64,000 bases of DNA from Micrasema longulum (Eukaryota; Arthropoda; Insecta; Trichoptera; Brachycentridae): assembly GCA_022494885.1 (NCBI GenBank), contig JAGVSM010003607.1, positions 1 to 64,000 of the forward strand, in the 5' to 3' direction. Shown in pieces: positions 33,387 to 43,515 of the stretch; within the stretch, counting starts at the first letter, position 1; each line of letters starts with the position of its first letter. A program made the translations under genes and the position numbers. Under the pieces are notes generated by a model. That model did not search any database, was not told where the DNA came from, and saw nothing but the letters and a program-made list of their open reading frames with translations.

Positions 33387-33649
33387 TGTCGGCCTCGTGG
33401 TGTAATGGTCAGCGCGTTAGCCTGCCATGCAAGAGGTCTCGGGTTCGATTCCCGGCATGGTTGATGTGAAATATTGATTTAATGGCGTGTTTTCGCACTA
33501 GAATATTTCATAATCCCTGGACTGGTACCTTAAGTGTAAGACTGATCATCTTACCTTCGTGTAACAAAAATGATCAAGATACGCTGCAATTGGTGTACCA
33601 ATGCAGTGCCCTATGCACCATTAGGTGCGGAAATGGAACGATGATGATG
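33387..33649 (+). repeat. SINE-Gly, complete, 12-base target duplication
   Basis: Head resembles tRNA-Gly(GCC): A box TGGTGTAATGG, anticodon region CCTGCCATGC, B box GGTTCGATTCC. Body with GACTGGTACCTTAAGTGTAA and GTACCAATGCAGTGCCCTAT, tail (GAT)n. ATTAATTTACTT flanks it on both sides (33375-33386 and 33650-33661). The ends do not form an acceptor stem, so it is not a tRNA gene. Confidence 0.92.
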
Positions 33650-33661
33650 ATTAATTTACTT

Positions 33662-34379
33662 ATTCACGAATGCGTATTGCCTATTAAGAGTGCCCGTTTT
33701 TTTTTTATAGTCAGTCAGCGAAATATTTCAGTCTTTTAGTTGAAATATTTCAACTTTACCTGTGCCTAATATTTTCTTCAAGCACTTACTATCAAAACTA
33801 ATTAAATAAAAATACAAAATAATTTTAAAAGAGTTTCTGTATCTCTATGAAATATTTGTCAACACGATATCGTTTTTGTCTCTGTGACGTCATTATGACG
33901 TCACTGGTGGGAAGGTTGACTCACCTCTTAGGGTGGCATTCGGAAAGGAAGTGTTTAGAAGATAATCAGTAGTAATTTGTGAGCGAATGGTTCTTAATAG
34001 TTTTCAGTAGCTTTTGTTCTAAACAGATTGATTTCAATTTTAAATGAGGCTTTCTAGCCGTTAAATATTTTTATTTAACTCGTTCATCCCCGGTGTATAT
34101 TATTTTTTACTCGATTGGTACTCTCCGGTAAAAAATCCTGGAAATGGAAACCGAGAAGAGATAAGGCTTCGCCTACAATACTCGAGGCCCCGAGTTCGAT
34201 TCCTGGGAAAACGGACAAAAAATTTGTATTTAAAAGGTGGTTTACACTGCAATATTCAATTCAACGTGAAAAAGTTGCTGTGTACGAACTGTTAAAATTT
34301 AAATCAATTTATTTTACCAAAATAACATTACAAATAACAAAATATTTAAGGCGATATATTGGGACAACATATCAAACCA
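33662..34379. other. Unassigned interval
   Basis: No recognisable gene. 33890-33960 has a repeated TGACGTCA-type sequence (TGACGTCATTATGACGTCAC). 34185-34210 has a lone B-box-like GAGTTCGATTCCTGGG. Confidence 0.4.
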
Positions 34380-35070
34380 GGGTTTTATAATTTTACTTTG
34401 CATATAAAATTTATCTTAAATTTTATATGCAAAGTAAAATTATGTTTTCTGTGTAAAAAGCAGAATACGCATTTATTTTTTTCTTCTAAACGTGTTTAAT
34501 TATAGGTTACCGACGAAGATACTTTAAATATTTTTTTTTATTTTTTTTTATTTTTGCACTACAACAGGCCAGGAGGCCCAATTCCAGTGGTGAATTACAT
34601 CGCAGAACACCCAGGCTTGAGAAAAATCACATTTTAATTTTTGTGTTCTCACCGGGAATCGAACCTGGAACCTTCCGTGCGTGAGTCAAGCATCTTGACC
34701 ACTACACCACGGAGGCCGCCGTAACAAAATACTCATTTTCGTACACACATTTCGGTTTTTCTTTATAGACCGTCGAAGATAACTCTGTTATCTTTCCATT
34801 TTAATCGGGGCCCTGGGTACGTATTCTGATTGGAAGTTTAAATTTATCTTCAATTTTATCGACAAAGTAAAATTAAGTTTTCCATATGAAAAATATGTTT
34901 TTTTTCTTTTTTTTTTCTCAACATGTTCAATTACCGGTTACCAACAAAGATACTTTGAATTTTCATACAAATATACACACTTTTGTACACAAATATCGAT
35001 ATTAGTTTATACCGTTTGAGTATATAACGATGAAGATAGCCCGTCATGATCGCGGCCCAGTAACCCTTGT
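34380..35070. repeat. Rep-B cluster with SINE-Val inserted
   Basis: Hairpin around 34390-34440 (TTTTACTTTGCATATAAAAT and complement), TACCGACGAAGATACTTTAA, then the SINE, then CTCATTTTCGTACACAC, ATCGGGGCCC at 34805, a second Rep-B half, and the end GATCGCGGCCCA at 35055. Order and phrases match 51640-52040. Confidence 0.75.
34531..34720 (-). repeat. SINE-Val copy inside Rep-B
   Basis: Minus strand: A box TAGTGTAGTGG, anticodon region CTCACG, B box GGTTCGATTCCC, body AAAATGTGATTTTTCTCAAG and GGCCTCCTGGCCTGTTG, then a T-rich (A on minus) tail. Resembles tRNA-Val(CAC). Confidence 0.85.
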
Positions 35071-35144
35071 GCAATATTATTGATATACATATAATACTCT
35101 CCAATAGCGAAAGTATTTGTCTCTTTCAAGTTTCACTGATATAA

Positions 35145-35715
35145 AAAGGAAGTTAAATCCAGTCCTTGTCTACAAACATTTGGACAAATTTAAATTATGT
35201 TGTTTACAACATAGCTTGATTTTAATGACAACTGCCCAAGTAATGTGACTAGTGATGGGAAAGTACTGATCACTGATCATGCGCCGATCAAATCGATTTT
35301 ATTAGTTTTTTCATGCAAACATGAAACTCTGTTTCCGAAAATTGATACAAAAACGCTAAAACAAGCCTATTATAGTGTATTGATTGATTTGTTGTTTATT
35401 TTGTAGAACTCCATTTTTAAACTTATAACATAATAAATCAAACACTGATTTGAGTCTACTGAACACTTTATTTTATTTATACAAATATGAAAACAAAAAA
35501 TTCGTGATAATTGTTTTGCCTTGTTAGGGCATTTTCAAATGAATATTAAGTGTGTTAAGTCAACGATTTGATCGGAACATGATCAGTGATCAGTACTTTC
35601 ACATCACTAGTCACACTTGTTGGGCAGCGGTCATTTTAATCAAGCTATATTTTAAAGACAATACTAAACAACAATAATTTAAGTCAGTCCAAATGTTTGT
35701 AGATATCGGTTAAGC
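35145..35715. mobile_element. hAT-like foldback element with nested repeat
   Basis: Arms 35163-35300 and 35570-35710 are inverted: TTGTCTACAAACATTTGGAC, TAGCTTGATTTTAATGAC and TAGTGATGGGAAAGTACTGA against their complements. TAGTGATGGG is a hAT-type terminal motif, but it lies inside the arms, and the outermost part equals the Rep-A end. 35376-35550 is a partial copy of the MITE at 45970-46213. Confidence 0.65.
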
Positions 35716-35772
35716 CATTTGGAAGGAGTTCAGTGACATCACACTTACAGAGGAATTATATATATAAAGATT
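35700..35772 (+). repeat. Short copy of the ATATATATAAAGAT repeat
   Basis: ATCGGTTAAGCCATTTGG through GTGACATCACAC to GAATTATATATATAAAGAT, as at 21.88-21.95 kb. Confidence 0.7.
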
Positions 35773-36224
35773 AGGATAAAAATACAAACGGTGGAAATGA
35801 TTTAAAATAAATATTGATTATTTATTTGTTTTTCTGTGAATAAAATTACAATAAAACATTATTATGGTTAGTCAAATATAATGTTAAGCTGCGCATAATC
35901 GCTTCTATACACGGTTCGCCCCTGGTACATAGTACTATTGTGAACACGGTGATCACAAAGTCCAGCCGAAGATAGATCATAAGCCCTGTAAATCGGCGAG
36001 CTTCCGTATTCCCAGAAATAACTCACGTCTCGTATCCATTGGATAACTTTTCCTGCATATAAAGTTAGAACTTTATCTTAAAGTCCTACGTGCCTTTATA
36101 AAACTAAAATATATGAAGCCAAGATAAGTTATTGAACCTCAAACTCAAAACAATCACAATGGAGGTGCAGCATCCTAACATCGAAACATATTAACAATTG
36201 TGTTCAGTTTAGTGCCACAATACA
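35773..36224. other. Unassigned interval
   Basis: AT-rich; a weak Rep-A-like phrase ATCATAAGCCCTGTAAAT at about 35980. Confidence 0.4.
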
Positions 36225-36345
36225 TAACAAACATAGAAAGTATTGAAAATGTTCAAGGAAAATTTTCTAAAATACTTAGATTATAAAAACAATAAAAAGC
36301 TTTGTACTTACTTGAAAAAAGACGCACTGTATCTGAATTATGATA
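36225..36345 (+). pseudogene. LINE fragment
   Basis: NIESIENVQGKFSKILRL followed by stops and LLEKRRTVSELWY, matching the SVQxxFLRxL...LExRR phrase of Jockey/I-type LINEs. Very short. Confidence 0.5.
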
Positions 36346-36349
36346 TTTA

Positions 36350-37350
36350 CATAAATTAATACTTAGGATGCTGGATGAATGATAAATGGGATCACTCGCA
36401 AGAGATCAAAGTCAGAATAGAAATGGCGCGAGACTGCTTTTTCAGGATACGTGACCTTCTTTGCAGACTTAAATTTAGACCTTCAAATGCGCATTGCTCG
36501 ATGTTACGTCTTCTCAGTACTTTTTTACGGCGTCGAAACGTGGACACTCACCTAAAACACTTCAAAAAAGATAGAAGCCTTTGAAATGTGGTGCTACAGG
36601 AGGATATTAAAAATCTCCTGGGTGGATAGAGTCCGAAACGATGATGTTCTCCGATGGATGGAAAAAGATAAAGAGGTACTGAAGACCATAAAGAAAAGAA
36701 AACTTGAGTACTTTGGGCATGTGATGAGAGGCGAAAAATATACAATTTTACAAGTCATTCTACAGGGAAGGATTGAAGGAAGACGCAGTGCAGGTAGAAG
36801 GCGCATCTCTCGGCTCAAGAACTTGCGCGACTGGTTTATTTATTTAACACTTTATATTCATATAAGGGCGGGCATATTGCCTTAAGGCAATTTCTTCCTA
36901 CCTACCCAAACCGTTCAGTTTGAGAAAATTATAAATACATGGACATATTGAATCTTACAATTTTATACAAAAATTAAAAGCAAAGATTAACAAAAATAAA
37001 TATATGGATAAAAAAAAATAACACTTTACTATTAAGAGAGGAGAGGGGATGGGAAGGAAAGAAGAAGGATAAAGGAACAATTTAAATATTTAGATAGTGA
37101 CATTTCAATCTTGACTTAAATTTAAATAAAGAAGGGGCGTCTCTAACATTAGTGGGTAGATTATTCCACAATCGAGCGGCTACTACTGCGAAAGAGGAGG
37201 CAAGAAAATTAGAGCTATGACAGGGTATTAAAAGGGTTCCATTGCAGCACTCCGTCTTTGTTCAGGGCAGCTGCCAATAAAGTAAGAATCGCAACGATGA
37301 TTTCCAACCTCCATCGGGGAGAGGAAGCATAAGAAGAAGAAGAAGTAGAA
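36350..37350 (+). pseudogene. RTE-like LINE C-terminus, split by another LINE
   Basis: YLGCWMNDKWDHSQEIKVRI, then after frameshifts FEMWCYRRILKISWVDRVRN, LEYFGHVMRGEKYTILQ and RRRISRLKNLRDW up to 36835; after the insert, LFRAAANKVRIATMISNLHR and a (GAA)n tail to 37350. These are the standard last 250 residues of the insect RTE-like family. Frameshifts and the insert make it dead. Confidence 0.85.
36836..37255 (-). pseudogene. LINE 3' end inserted in the RTE-like LINE
   Basis: Minus strand: LFIPCHS-like, SFAVVAARLWNNLPTNVRD-like C-terminus (same as 48.92 kb), a purine-rich 3' UTR, the hairpin TTGCCTTAAGGCAA at about 36880, and a TAAATAAATAAA tail at 36840. It interrupts the RTE-like frame between RDW and LFRAAAN. 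Confidence 0.8.
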
Positions 37351-37419
37351 TAATGTGTTTTTTTATCATATGTTATTGATAAAAATACACAAACCGTGAT
37401 ACGATGTTAGGACACTTAC

Positions 37420-37640
37420 CCAAACGATTTCTCAGTTCATCCAAGTTTATTGCTCCTTGAATCGGGTGTGACAAGACTCGCCGATTAGGCCTCTCCTGAT
37501 CTCCTGGCTCCCCGTCCCTGCTCATCATGCCAGGATGTTCTCCGGAGGATGCTGTGGGTGAGACGACCGCTAATGGGGACATTTACAGCCAGGGCTCGGG
37601 AACGAGGCACGTACTGGGAATCGAAACCGTCCGATGTGAT
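37420..37640 (-). other. Candidate host exon with GTAAGT donor
   Basis: GC-rich patch in AT-rich DNA. On the minus strand it follows TACTAAATTAG (acceptor-like) and ends CGTTTGG|GTAAGTGTCC at 37420/37419, a consensus donor. The last open frame reads MMSRDGEPGDQERPNRR and HPIQGAINLDELRNRLG up to the donor. I do not recognise the protein; it is not one of the repeats seen elsewhere in the window. Confidence 0.35.
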
Positions 37641-38020
37641 TTGCATTACTAATTTAGTAAAGATATTTATTTAGTGATTGTATAATACACGTTCATATTT
37701 ATTACGTATTTTCTCAGATCAAACGGTTTGGGTAGGTAAGAAGACATTGTCGAAAGGCTGTTGTATTTTAAAAAATAAGGAAATCATTCGATTTTACCAT
37801 TTTGAAACACCGTTTTTTCAAATTGACCAATTAAAAAAATTAAGTCAATAGCCTTACCAGATTTACCATACAAGTCAGACTTTTTTACAATGAGGAAGTT
37901 CAGTGTTTTTTTTCAAATGTTTTATTCGTTAATAGACTGCTAAACTAAGTCAATTTTTTTTTTTTAATTTTTACATATCGTATAATCGGCGCTACGATTT
38001 TTCAAAGTTTTGTATTTCTG
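37641..38020. other. AT-rich interval
   Basis: No gene seen. 37728-37760 has a diverged LINE-tail phrase (TTTGGGTAGGTAAGAAGA). Confidence 0.4.
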
Positions 38021-38024
38021 AAAT

Positions 38025-38315
38025 AACTCCGCGTGTGACGTCAGAGGTTCATTTCCGCTTATTCCCATTCAGTTCTTCCTATTGGTCCAGAAGCGACAAG
38101 CAGACCGGAAATCTTCCATAGCTCTCAGATCATAGGTTGATTCACATGAACCAGTGACGTCATTTAAAGTAGTGTGTTTTTATCCAAATATTTTTTATTA
38201 TTTTTTCTGTACATTTTCAAGAAACTTTGCCGTAAAATTTAATGCTTTAATTTTTACCCCGCGTAAGAAAACATTTTTTGTATCCAATTTCCCGTAGGGC
38301 TGAAGTTCCTCATTC
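38025..38315 (+). repeat. Rep-C, uninterrupted copy
   Basis: CTTCCTATTGGTCC, CTTCCATAGCTCTCAGATCA, AACCAGTGACGTCATTTAAA to CCCGTAGGGCTGAAGTTCC. It is the empty-site reference for the LINE insertion at 22.9-23.55 kb; another copy is inverted at 44.03-44.17 kb. Confidence 0.85.
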
Positions 38316-38437
38316 TATACCATCCAATAACTGCGCTCAAAATTCCTTCATTAACCGTAGCTCCCTTGATATAGGTATTTGTTTAAAAACTTTCTCATTT
38401 TGAATAAAATTTATAAGAGCTACTTTGACTCTTAAAA

Positions 38438-38862
38438 GACTGTGGTAAATAATCCCTTTGCGCGCGGTGATGTAACATCGTGTTACTACAAGTAAAAGAC
38501 AGTCGGCCTCGTGGTGTAATGGTCAGCGCGTTAGCCTGCCATGCTAGAGGTCTCGGGTTCGATTCCCGACATGGTTACTGTGAAATATTTATTGAAATGG
38601 GTGTTTTCACACTAGAGTATTTCATTGTCCCTGGACTGGTACCTGAAGCGTAAGACTGATTATCTTACTTTCATGTAACAAAAATGATCAAGATACGCTG
38701 CGATTGGAGTACCAATGCAGTGCCCTATGCACCATTAGGTGCGGAAAGGGAACGATAATGATGATGATGAAAAGACAGAATATTCTAATTTTCAGACATT
38801 TGAAGAAGATGGAGACATACTGTTTAATAATTCCTTTTACATATTTTTTTCAAATAAACGTA
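38438..38862 (+). repeat. Rep-D copy interrupted by SINE-Gly
   Basis: 38438-38502 and 38770-38862 join into the sequence seen whole at 9385-9537. Confidence 0.88.
38503..38769 (+). repeat. SINE-Gly, complete, 9-base target duplication
   Basis: Same head, A box, B box and body as 33387-33649, ending in (GAT)n. AAAAGACAG precedes (38494-38502) and follows (38770-38778) it, and the Rep-D copy at 9.45 kb has this site once. Confidence 0.95.
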
Positions 38863-38869
38863 TAATTTA

Positions 38870-39500
38870 GCCCTGTTATAGCAAAATAAATAAAAAATCA
38901 TGAACACGCCGCTCATATTACGCGCGTGCGTCTCCCACCACTGTCATCAACCGACTGAAGACTGAATCTTTTTTACATAACACCCGCCTCAAAGCAACGT
39001 CTTTGTCTTCCTTGTTATGATTTCTATCTTCGTGCCCTCTCTTAAACATACGTGTTGCTGAAGTAGCTGACATTCATTCTTCGCGTAGTGAGGATAAATA
39101 TTTTTTGTGTTAACATTCAGCATAGTTGTACAAATTTAACTTTTCAAATCCGGTGTAAAAATGTAAATTTAAAAATTACTAAAAATACGAGTTAGTTATT
39201 TAAAAAATGAGAGAGATATATCAAGTCTTGTGTCCTTTAGCTACTAGTGTGACATCACACGGCCTCCGTAGTGTAGTGGTCAAGACGCTTGACTCACGCC
39301 CGGAAGGTTCCGGGTTCGGTTCAGGTGAGAACACAAAAATTAAAATGTGATTTTTCTCAAGCCTGGGTATTCTGTGATGTAATTCACCACTGTAATTAGG
39401 CCTCCTGGCCTGTTGTGGTGCAAAAATAAATCAAATCACAGCCAAATTAAATATGTATTACCATTACTTTATTCTCCTGTCTCTATTATTTAAAGGCTTT
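38870..39500 (+). repeat. Rep-E copy interrupted by SINE-Val
   Basis: GACTGAATCTTTTTTACA, CATTCATTCTTCGCGTAG, GGATAAATATTTTTTGTG and ATCAAGTCTTGTGTC match 61.38-61.76 kb in order. The SINE sits inside ATCACA. Confidence 0.85.
39260..39434 (+). repeat. SINE-Val with 6-base target duplication
   Basis: GGCCTCCGTAGTGTAGTGG head (A box TAGTGTAGTGG), B box GGTTCGGTTCA, body ending GGCCTCCTGGCCTGTTGTGG. ATCACA flanks both sides (39254-39259, 39435-39440); Rep-E at 61.74 kb has the site once. Confidence 0.9.
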
Positions 39501-39689
39501 TGAAGGGAAATCTCTTTAACAGAACCCCTCTTTTTTCCCATTTTATCCTAATCTTTTCTTATCCTTTTCAACCCTCCTAACGCTTTGGGAACGAAACCAT
39601 AATTATTTCATTTAACTCTCTCGTATGATATTTTTTATATACTCTTACATATTTTACATATTTACTTACATATTTAAAAGTATTATACA

Positions 39690-40095
39690 TTTATTAATTT
39701 ATTTATTTTTATTGAGGAATCATACAGTACAATTACATGGTTTTATAGTATACAAAATTAGACTTCACTCTAATGGACCAGTTTCTATATTATATTAAGG
39801 TTATCAATTAACTATTTGAATTTTTTCAAGTGCAAAAAAAGGAAAAAAACATAAATGAAAGTAGTTTCAAAATTAAAATTAAAGTGAAAAATTATTTTTA
39901 ATGTTTATAGCTAGTATTTACATAAATGTGAAGAATGTAATAACATAAAACTAATCAAAATGCGAGAATTTAAATAAATAAGGATTAAAAAAACATACTC
40001 AAATGCAAAAAAAAAAAATTAAAAGGAAAAACATAAAAAGACATACATATTTTAAGGGATTAAAAAAAGAAACGATGAGTAGAAATTTTAAAATA
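39690..40095 (-). repeat. LINE-like 3' UTR repeat, inverted copy of 44.42-44.86 kb
   Basis: Minus strand shares AAATCCCTTAAAATATGT, GGTCCATTAGAGT, ATAAAACCATG and a terminal AATAAA signal with the plus-strand copy. No protein remains. Confidence 0.65.
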
Positions 40096-41015
40096 AATAA
40101 AAGATAGTAAATTTAAGTTAATTTAAAAAACTTATTAAAAAATAATGGCGCATTATTGTTTGGCGTTGTTTTTCCAAATAAAAATAAATTTTTAGAAATA
40201 CATTAGACAAAAACAATCATTTTTAAGGAAGGTATTTCTGATAAAAAATATACTTTAGAAATTTGTATGACTAAATTATAATTGCTTTTCGACCGGCAAA
40301 TTCCGCCTCTTGAAATTTGTACTTAACTTATCTTAAAGATAAGATTTAAAAAAAAAAATTATTTGAAGATTTGATTGAATAGAAAAGTTATAAAGAAAAA
40401 CTTAAATTTCGGTTTTTAAAAATAAATACAAGCGTTTTAAATCAAATGAATTTATTGTTTTTCTTTTTTATTATTAATTCTAGGTTAAATAATTGTGCCT
40501 TCAATATATTGTTTTAACTGTGTAATTAAAACTTAGGCCCTTTCTTATGGAATCATGTTTTTTAGTATTTTTTTAGGAATTATATTTTTGTCGTAAATAT
40601 CAAATATCTACAGTACGTTTTACGCAAAATGTCATTTGACGGCATTACAATTGAATGTTGTTTATATTACAAAAACTGCATAGCTGAAATTGGATAAATT
40701 GCTAATGTAAAATTAATGTTCAATACGGAATGTTTACGTAATTTTTGTAAAAAAAAATCCTTCAGTTTTGGTAAAAACATACTGAAGAAATAAAATATTT
40801 GCAACAAAAACATTTTTCCCATAAAAAAAAAACACTCCAAAAAAAGGGTTCGGACTAAACCAATTTATCTGTTTATTTTTTTAATGATTATTGAAGACAT
40901 AAGAAAAATACCTTTTAAGAAAAATATCTCAAAATATGTGTGATTTAAAATTTAAGTTTTTTCGTTCATAACTTTCTCATTAATTATCTTCAAATCATTA
41001 GAACAAATTTCACTT
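40096..41015. other. AT-rich interval
   Basis: 40420-40520 loosely matches 60.95-61.03 kb (ACAAGCGTTTTAAAT, GCCTTCAAT). Otherwise nothing recognised. Confidence 0.4.
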
Positions 41016-41019
41016 AAAT

Positions 41020-41400
41020 CACATCATCATCATCATTCCATGTCCGCTCCCTAGTTGAGGCATATGGTATGCACAAAGAGCCTCCATGCGTCTCTCGTTT
41101 GCGTTCTGTCAAGTCATGCTCTCGTCCCGAAGTTCTGCCATAAACTGCTGACGAACAGTCAGCAGTGGACGTCCAGGACGTCGAGAGCCTGATGCCTTGT
41201 AAAATAGGCAAGCGTGTTTAAAGTTCTCTGGAGGCATCCGCAGTACATGGCCAAGCCAACCGTATCGCCTCCGCTTGATGACAGTTGTCACTGGAGTTTG
41301 CTGCGTCCGTTCTCTTATTACTTCATTACGCACAAAGTCAAACCACCGCACACCCAAGATTCTGTAATAATACATATAAATGATAATAATGTTAATACAT
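41020..41400 (-). pseudogene. RTE-like LINE C-terminus
   Basis: Open frame of about 99 codons: ILGVRWFDFVRNEVIRERTQ, RRRYGWLGHVLRMPPENF and GSRRPGRPLLTVRQQF, continuing in another frame to ERRMEALCAYHMPQLG and an (ATG)n tail at 41025. This is the region behind the RT; RT itself is absent. Confidence 0.8.
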
Positions 41401-41424
41401 AGTACCAAAGGACCTTAGTTTGAT

Positions 41425-41880
41425 CAACAATATTTTAAGTGTAACCAAATATTTGTAATCAAGGCTGGATTTCTGCTTCGAGGGGTTTATTAAGATTACA
41501 AATCATTCACTCACAGGTCATCGGCTCTGTAAATGCCTAGACTACCATTTTCCTTCTGTGTTGGACATAAGATAAATACATTTTGGTGTGAAATTATTTA
41601 ATACTGTGAAGCGTTTAGTTTGTGGTCCAATGGGGGCCGACCGCAGATTACAAGTTTCTGATCAGCTTCCTGTGATCACCGGTTCGTGTCTCCGCAGATC
41701 AAATCTCGCAGTGATCGTGGGAAAATACTTTTTACCTCAACAATTCGCCAAAGTCTACTTACTCCGAGGCGCTCAAATCCAAGAAAAAGGTGTTAACTAA
41801 TGGTGTTGAGAAACACCGATGTCTGGGCACTTAAAGGGCTTATGACTTGTCATTGGCCAGCTTAAGTACATTCATATATT
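41425..41880. repeat. Diverged Rep-A pieces
   Basis: 41425-41565 (CAACAATATTTTAAGTGTAA, ACAGGTCATCGGCTCTGTAA) and 41815-41880 (AGGGCTTATGACTTGTCATT, GGCCAGCTTAAGT) resemble Rep-A; between them is unassigned DNA with an ORF of 70 codons that I do not recognise. Confidence 0.55.
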
Positions 41881-42114
41881 TTTTTATGATTTAAAAAAAA
41901 ACAATGTTTGCGTTCTTACGTTTTTTTTTATTTTTATTTGTTTATTTTTCCATACACATATTATTTACATAAATATTTCATTACAAAAATCTTAAAATTA
42001 AGCTATAACGTGAATTGGAAAAAATACCTACAAAGACTACAGCGTCTGAGCATGGGTCATTCTTTTTTTGATTATTAAAAAGTTTATGGCATATATATAT
42101 GGTATGACATGACC

Positions 42115-42345
42115 ATGAAAAGAAAAAGAAAAAGAAAAAGAAAAAGAAAAAGAAAAAGAAAAAGAAAAAGAAAAAGAAAAAGAAAAAGAAAAAGAAAAAG
42201 AAAAAGAAAAAGAAAAAGAAAAAGAAAAAGAAAAAGAAAAAGAAAAAGAAAAAGAAAAAGAAAAAGAAAAAGAAAAAGAAAAAGAAAAAGAAAAAGAAAA
42301 AGAAATAGAAAAAGAAAAAGAAAAGAAAAGCAAAATAAACGAAAA
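42115..42345 (+). repeat. (GAAAAA)n microsatellite
   Basis: About 35 units of GAAAAA, essentially perfect from 42120 to 42303, then one GAAATA interruption and degraded ends. All purine on the plus strand. ORFs of Lys/Arg, Phe or Ser/Phe repeats in five frames are artefacts of it. Confidence 0.97.
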
Positions 42346-42439
42346 ACCAAATTAACATGTACTGAAATTACGAAAATATGATTTATTTGCAGTATGCATT
42401 TATATTTAATTTTTTTTTTTTTTAAAGAATGTGTATCTG

Positions 42440-42990
42440 TTCCTTCCATGCTAATCTAAGACCTCAAACCTACTTTAAACTGTACCAGTGATTTAATGTT
42501 TTGTAGTTCCTTAGTTAGAAGATTGAAGGATCTTGGACCAACATGTAAGGAGTGCCTCTGTGCGAACTTAGTTCTGCATCCTGGACCTGGCAGTACACTA
42601 TCGGATCTATTACTAATACGATTTAAATTATTACTAAACAATTCCCTATTCAAGTAAACATATTTCAGGCACTGAAATAAATATAATTTTCTAAAATTAA
42701 GGAGTCCACTCTCTACGTATAATTTATTACTAGGAAATAGTCTATGTTTTTTGTAAATTATTTTAATTATATTTTTCTGTGCAATTTCTATTGAGCGACT
42801 ATGCGCATCTAAGACTCCTCCCTATCCTATTATACTATATGCTATCGAAGACTGGATTAAGGCCTATATACTATTTTTATTTCTTCTTTGGTTAAGATAT
42901 TTTTCAGTCTTTGGAAAACATAGGATAAATATCTGAGTTTATTAGTTGGTTAAGCTATATGTTTTTCCCATTGTTGCTCATAATCTATGT
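42440..42990 (-). pseudogene. C-terminal part of a Jockey/I-like LINE
   Basis: Minus strand: YSIIG, stop, GGVLDAHSRSIEIAQKNIIK, HRLFPSNKLYVESGLLN, FRKLYLFQCLKYVY, then LPGPGCRTKFAQRHSLHVGP and RSFNLLTKELQ. A stop replaces the residue after IIG. Same group as 56.86 and 59.10 kb. Confidence 0.8.
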
Positions 42991-43054
42991 ATATATACTC
43001 AAATATTTATAGCTTTATTTATATATTTTAAATATTTATTTATTTCACATAAAA

Positions 43055-43155
43055 CTTTATATTTTTTCTTGTCTTTATGGGCACCTCACTGGGCATAACC
43101 CGTGTCGAGGCATTCGTTTACATTGTTTTTATTTTATGTTCTAGTACATGATAAA
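43055..43155 (+). repeat. LINE 3' UTR hairpin piece
   Basis: GGGCACCTCACTGGGCATAA and CCCGTGTCGAGGCATTCG; inverted copies at 44.185-44.22 and, diverged, 59.85-59.88 kb. Confidence 0.55.
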
Positions 43156-43158
43156 TAC

Positions 43159-43515
43159 AGGGTGTTCATTAAGCCCTGTCACATCCGAAACCACGATGAT
43201 CAGTATGAGCAAGAAGACATATTGGCACATTAAAATATTTTTTTAGAACGAATACATTTAAAAAAAATAAAATATCAAAAAAAGCAAATGGTTGCTTACT
43301 TCTGCAGGGGAGAAACGAGGAGTGGAAGGGGAGAATCTTCTACTGCGCCGCGCTCCCCTCACTTCTCCCCTGCACAAGTAAGCAACCATTTGTTTTTTTT
43401 TTTTTTTTTTAATTTTCTTTGTTCTAAATATATTTTTAAATATGCTAATTTGTATTCTTGCCCATATTGATCATTGTGGTTTCGGATGTGACAAGGTTTA
43501 AAGAACACCCTGTAT
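43159..43515. mobile_element. Rep-H palindromic MITE, complete
   Basis: Both ends present: CAGGGTGTTCATTAAGCCC left and the complement of CAGGGTGTTCTTTAAACC right, with arms of about 150 bases (CATCCGAAACCACGATGATC) and a GC-rich inverted centre. TATA flanks suggest a TA target. No transposase; probably Tc1/mariner-related. Confidence 0.88.

Noticed and set aside
33387..33460. tRNA-Gly gene (also at 38503, and tRNA-like heads at 18095, 34640 and 39260)
   Set aside because: A and B boxes are good, but acceptor stems do not pair and each head continues into a shared body with target duplications, so they are SINEs.
42037..42449. ORFs of 90-125 codons in several frames on both strands
   Set aside because: They are the (GAAAAA)n microsatellite read in different frames; pure Phe, Ser/Phe, Leu/Phe or Lys/Arg runs are not genes.
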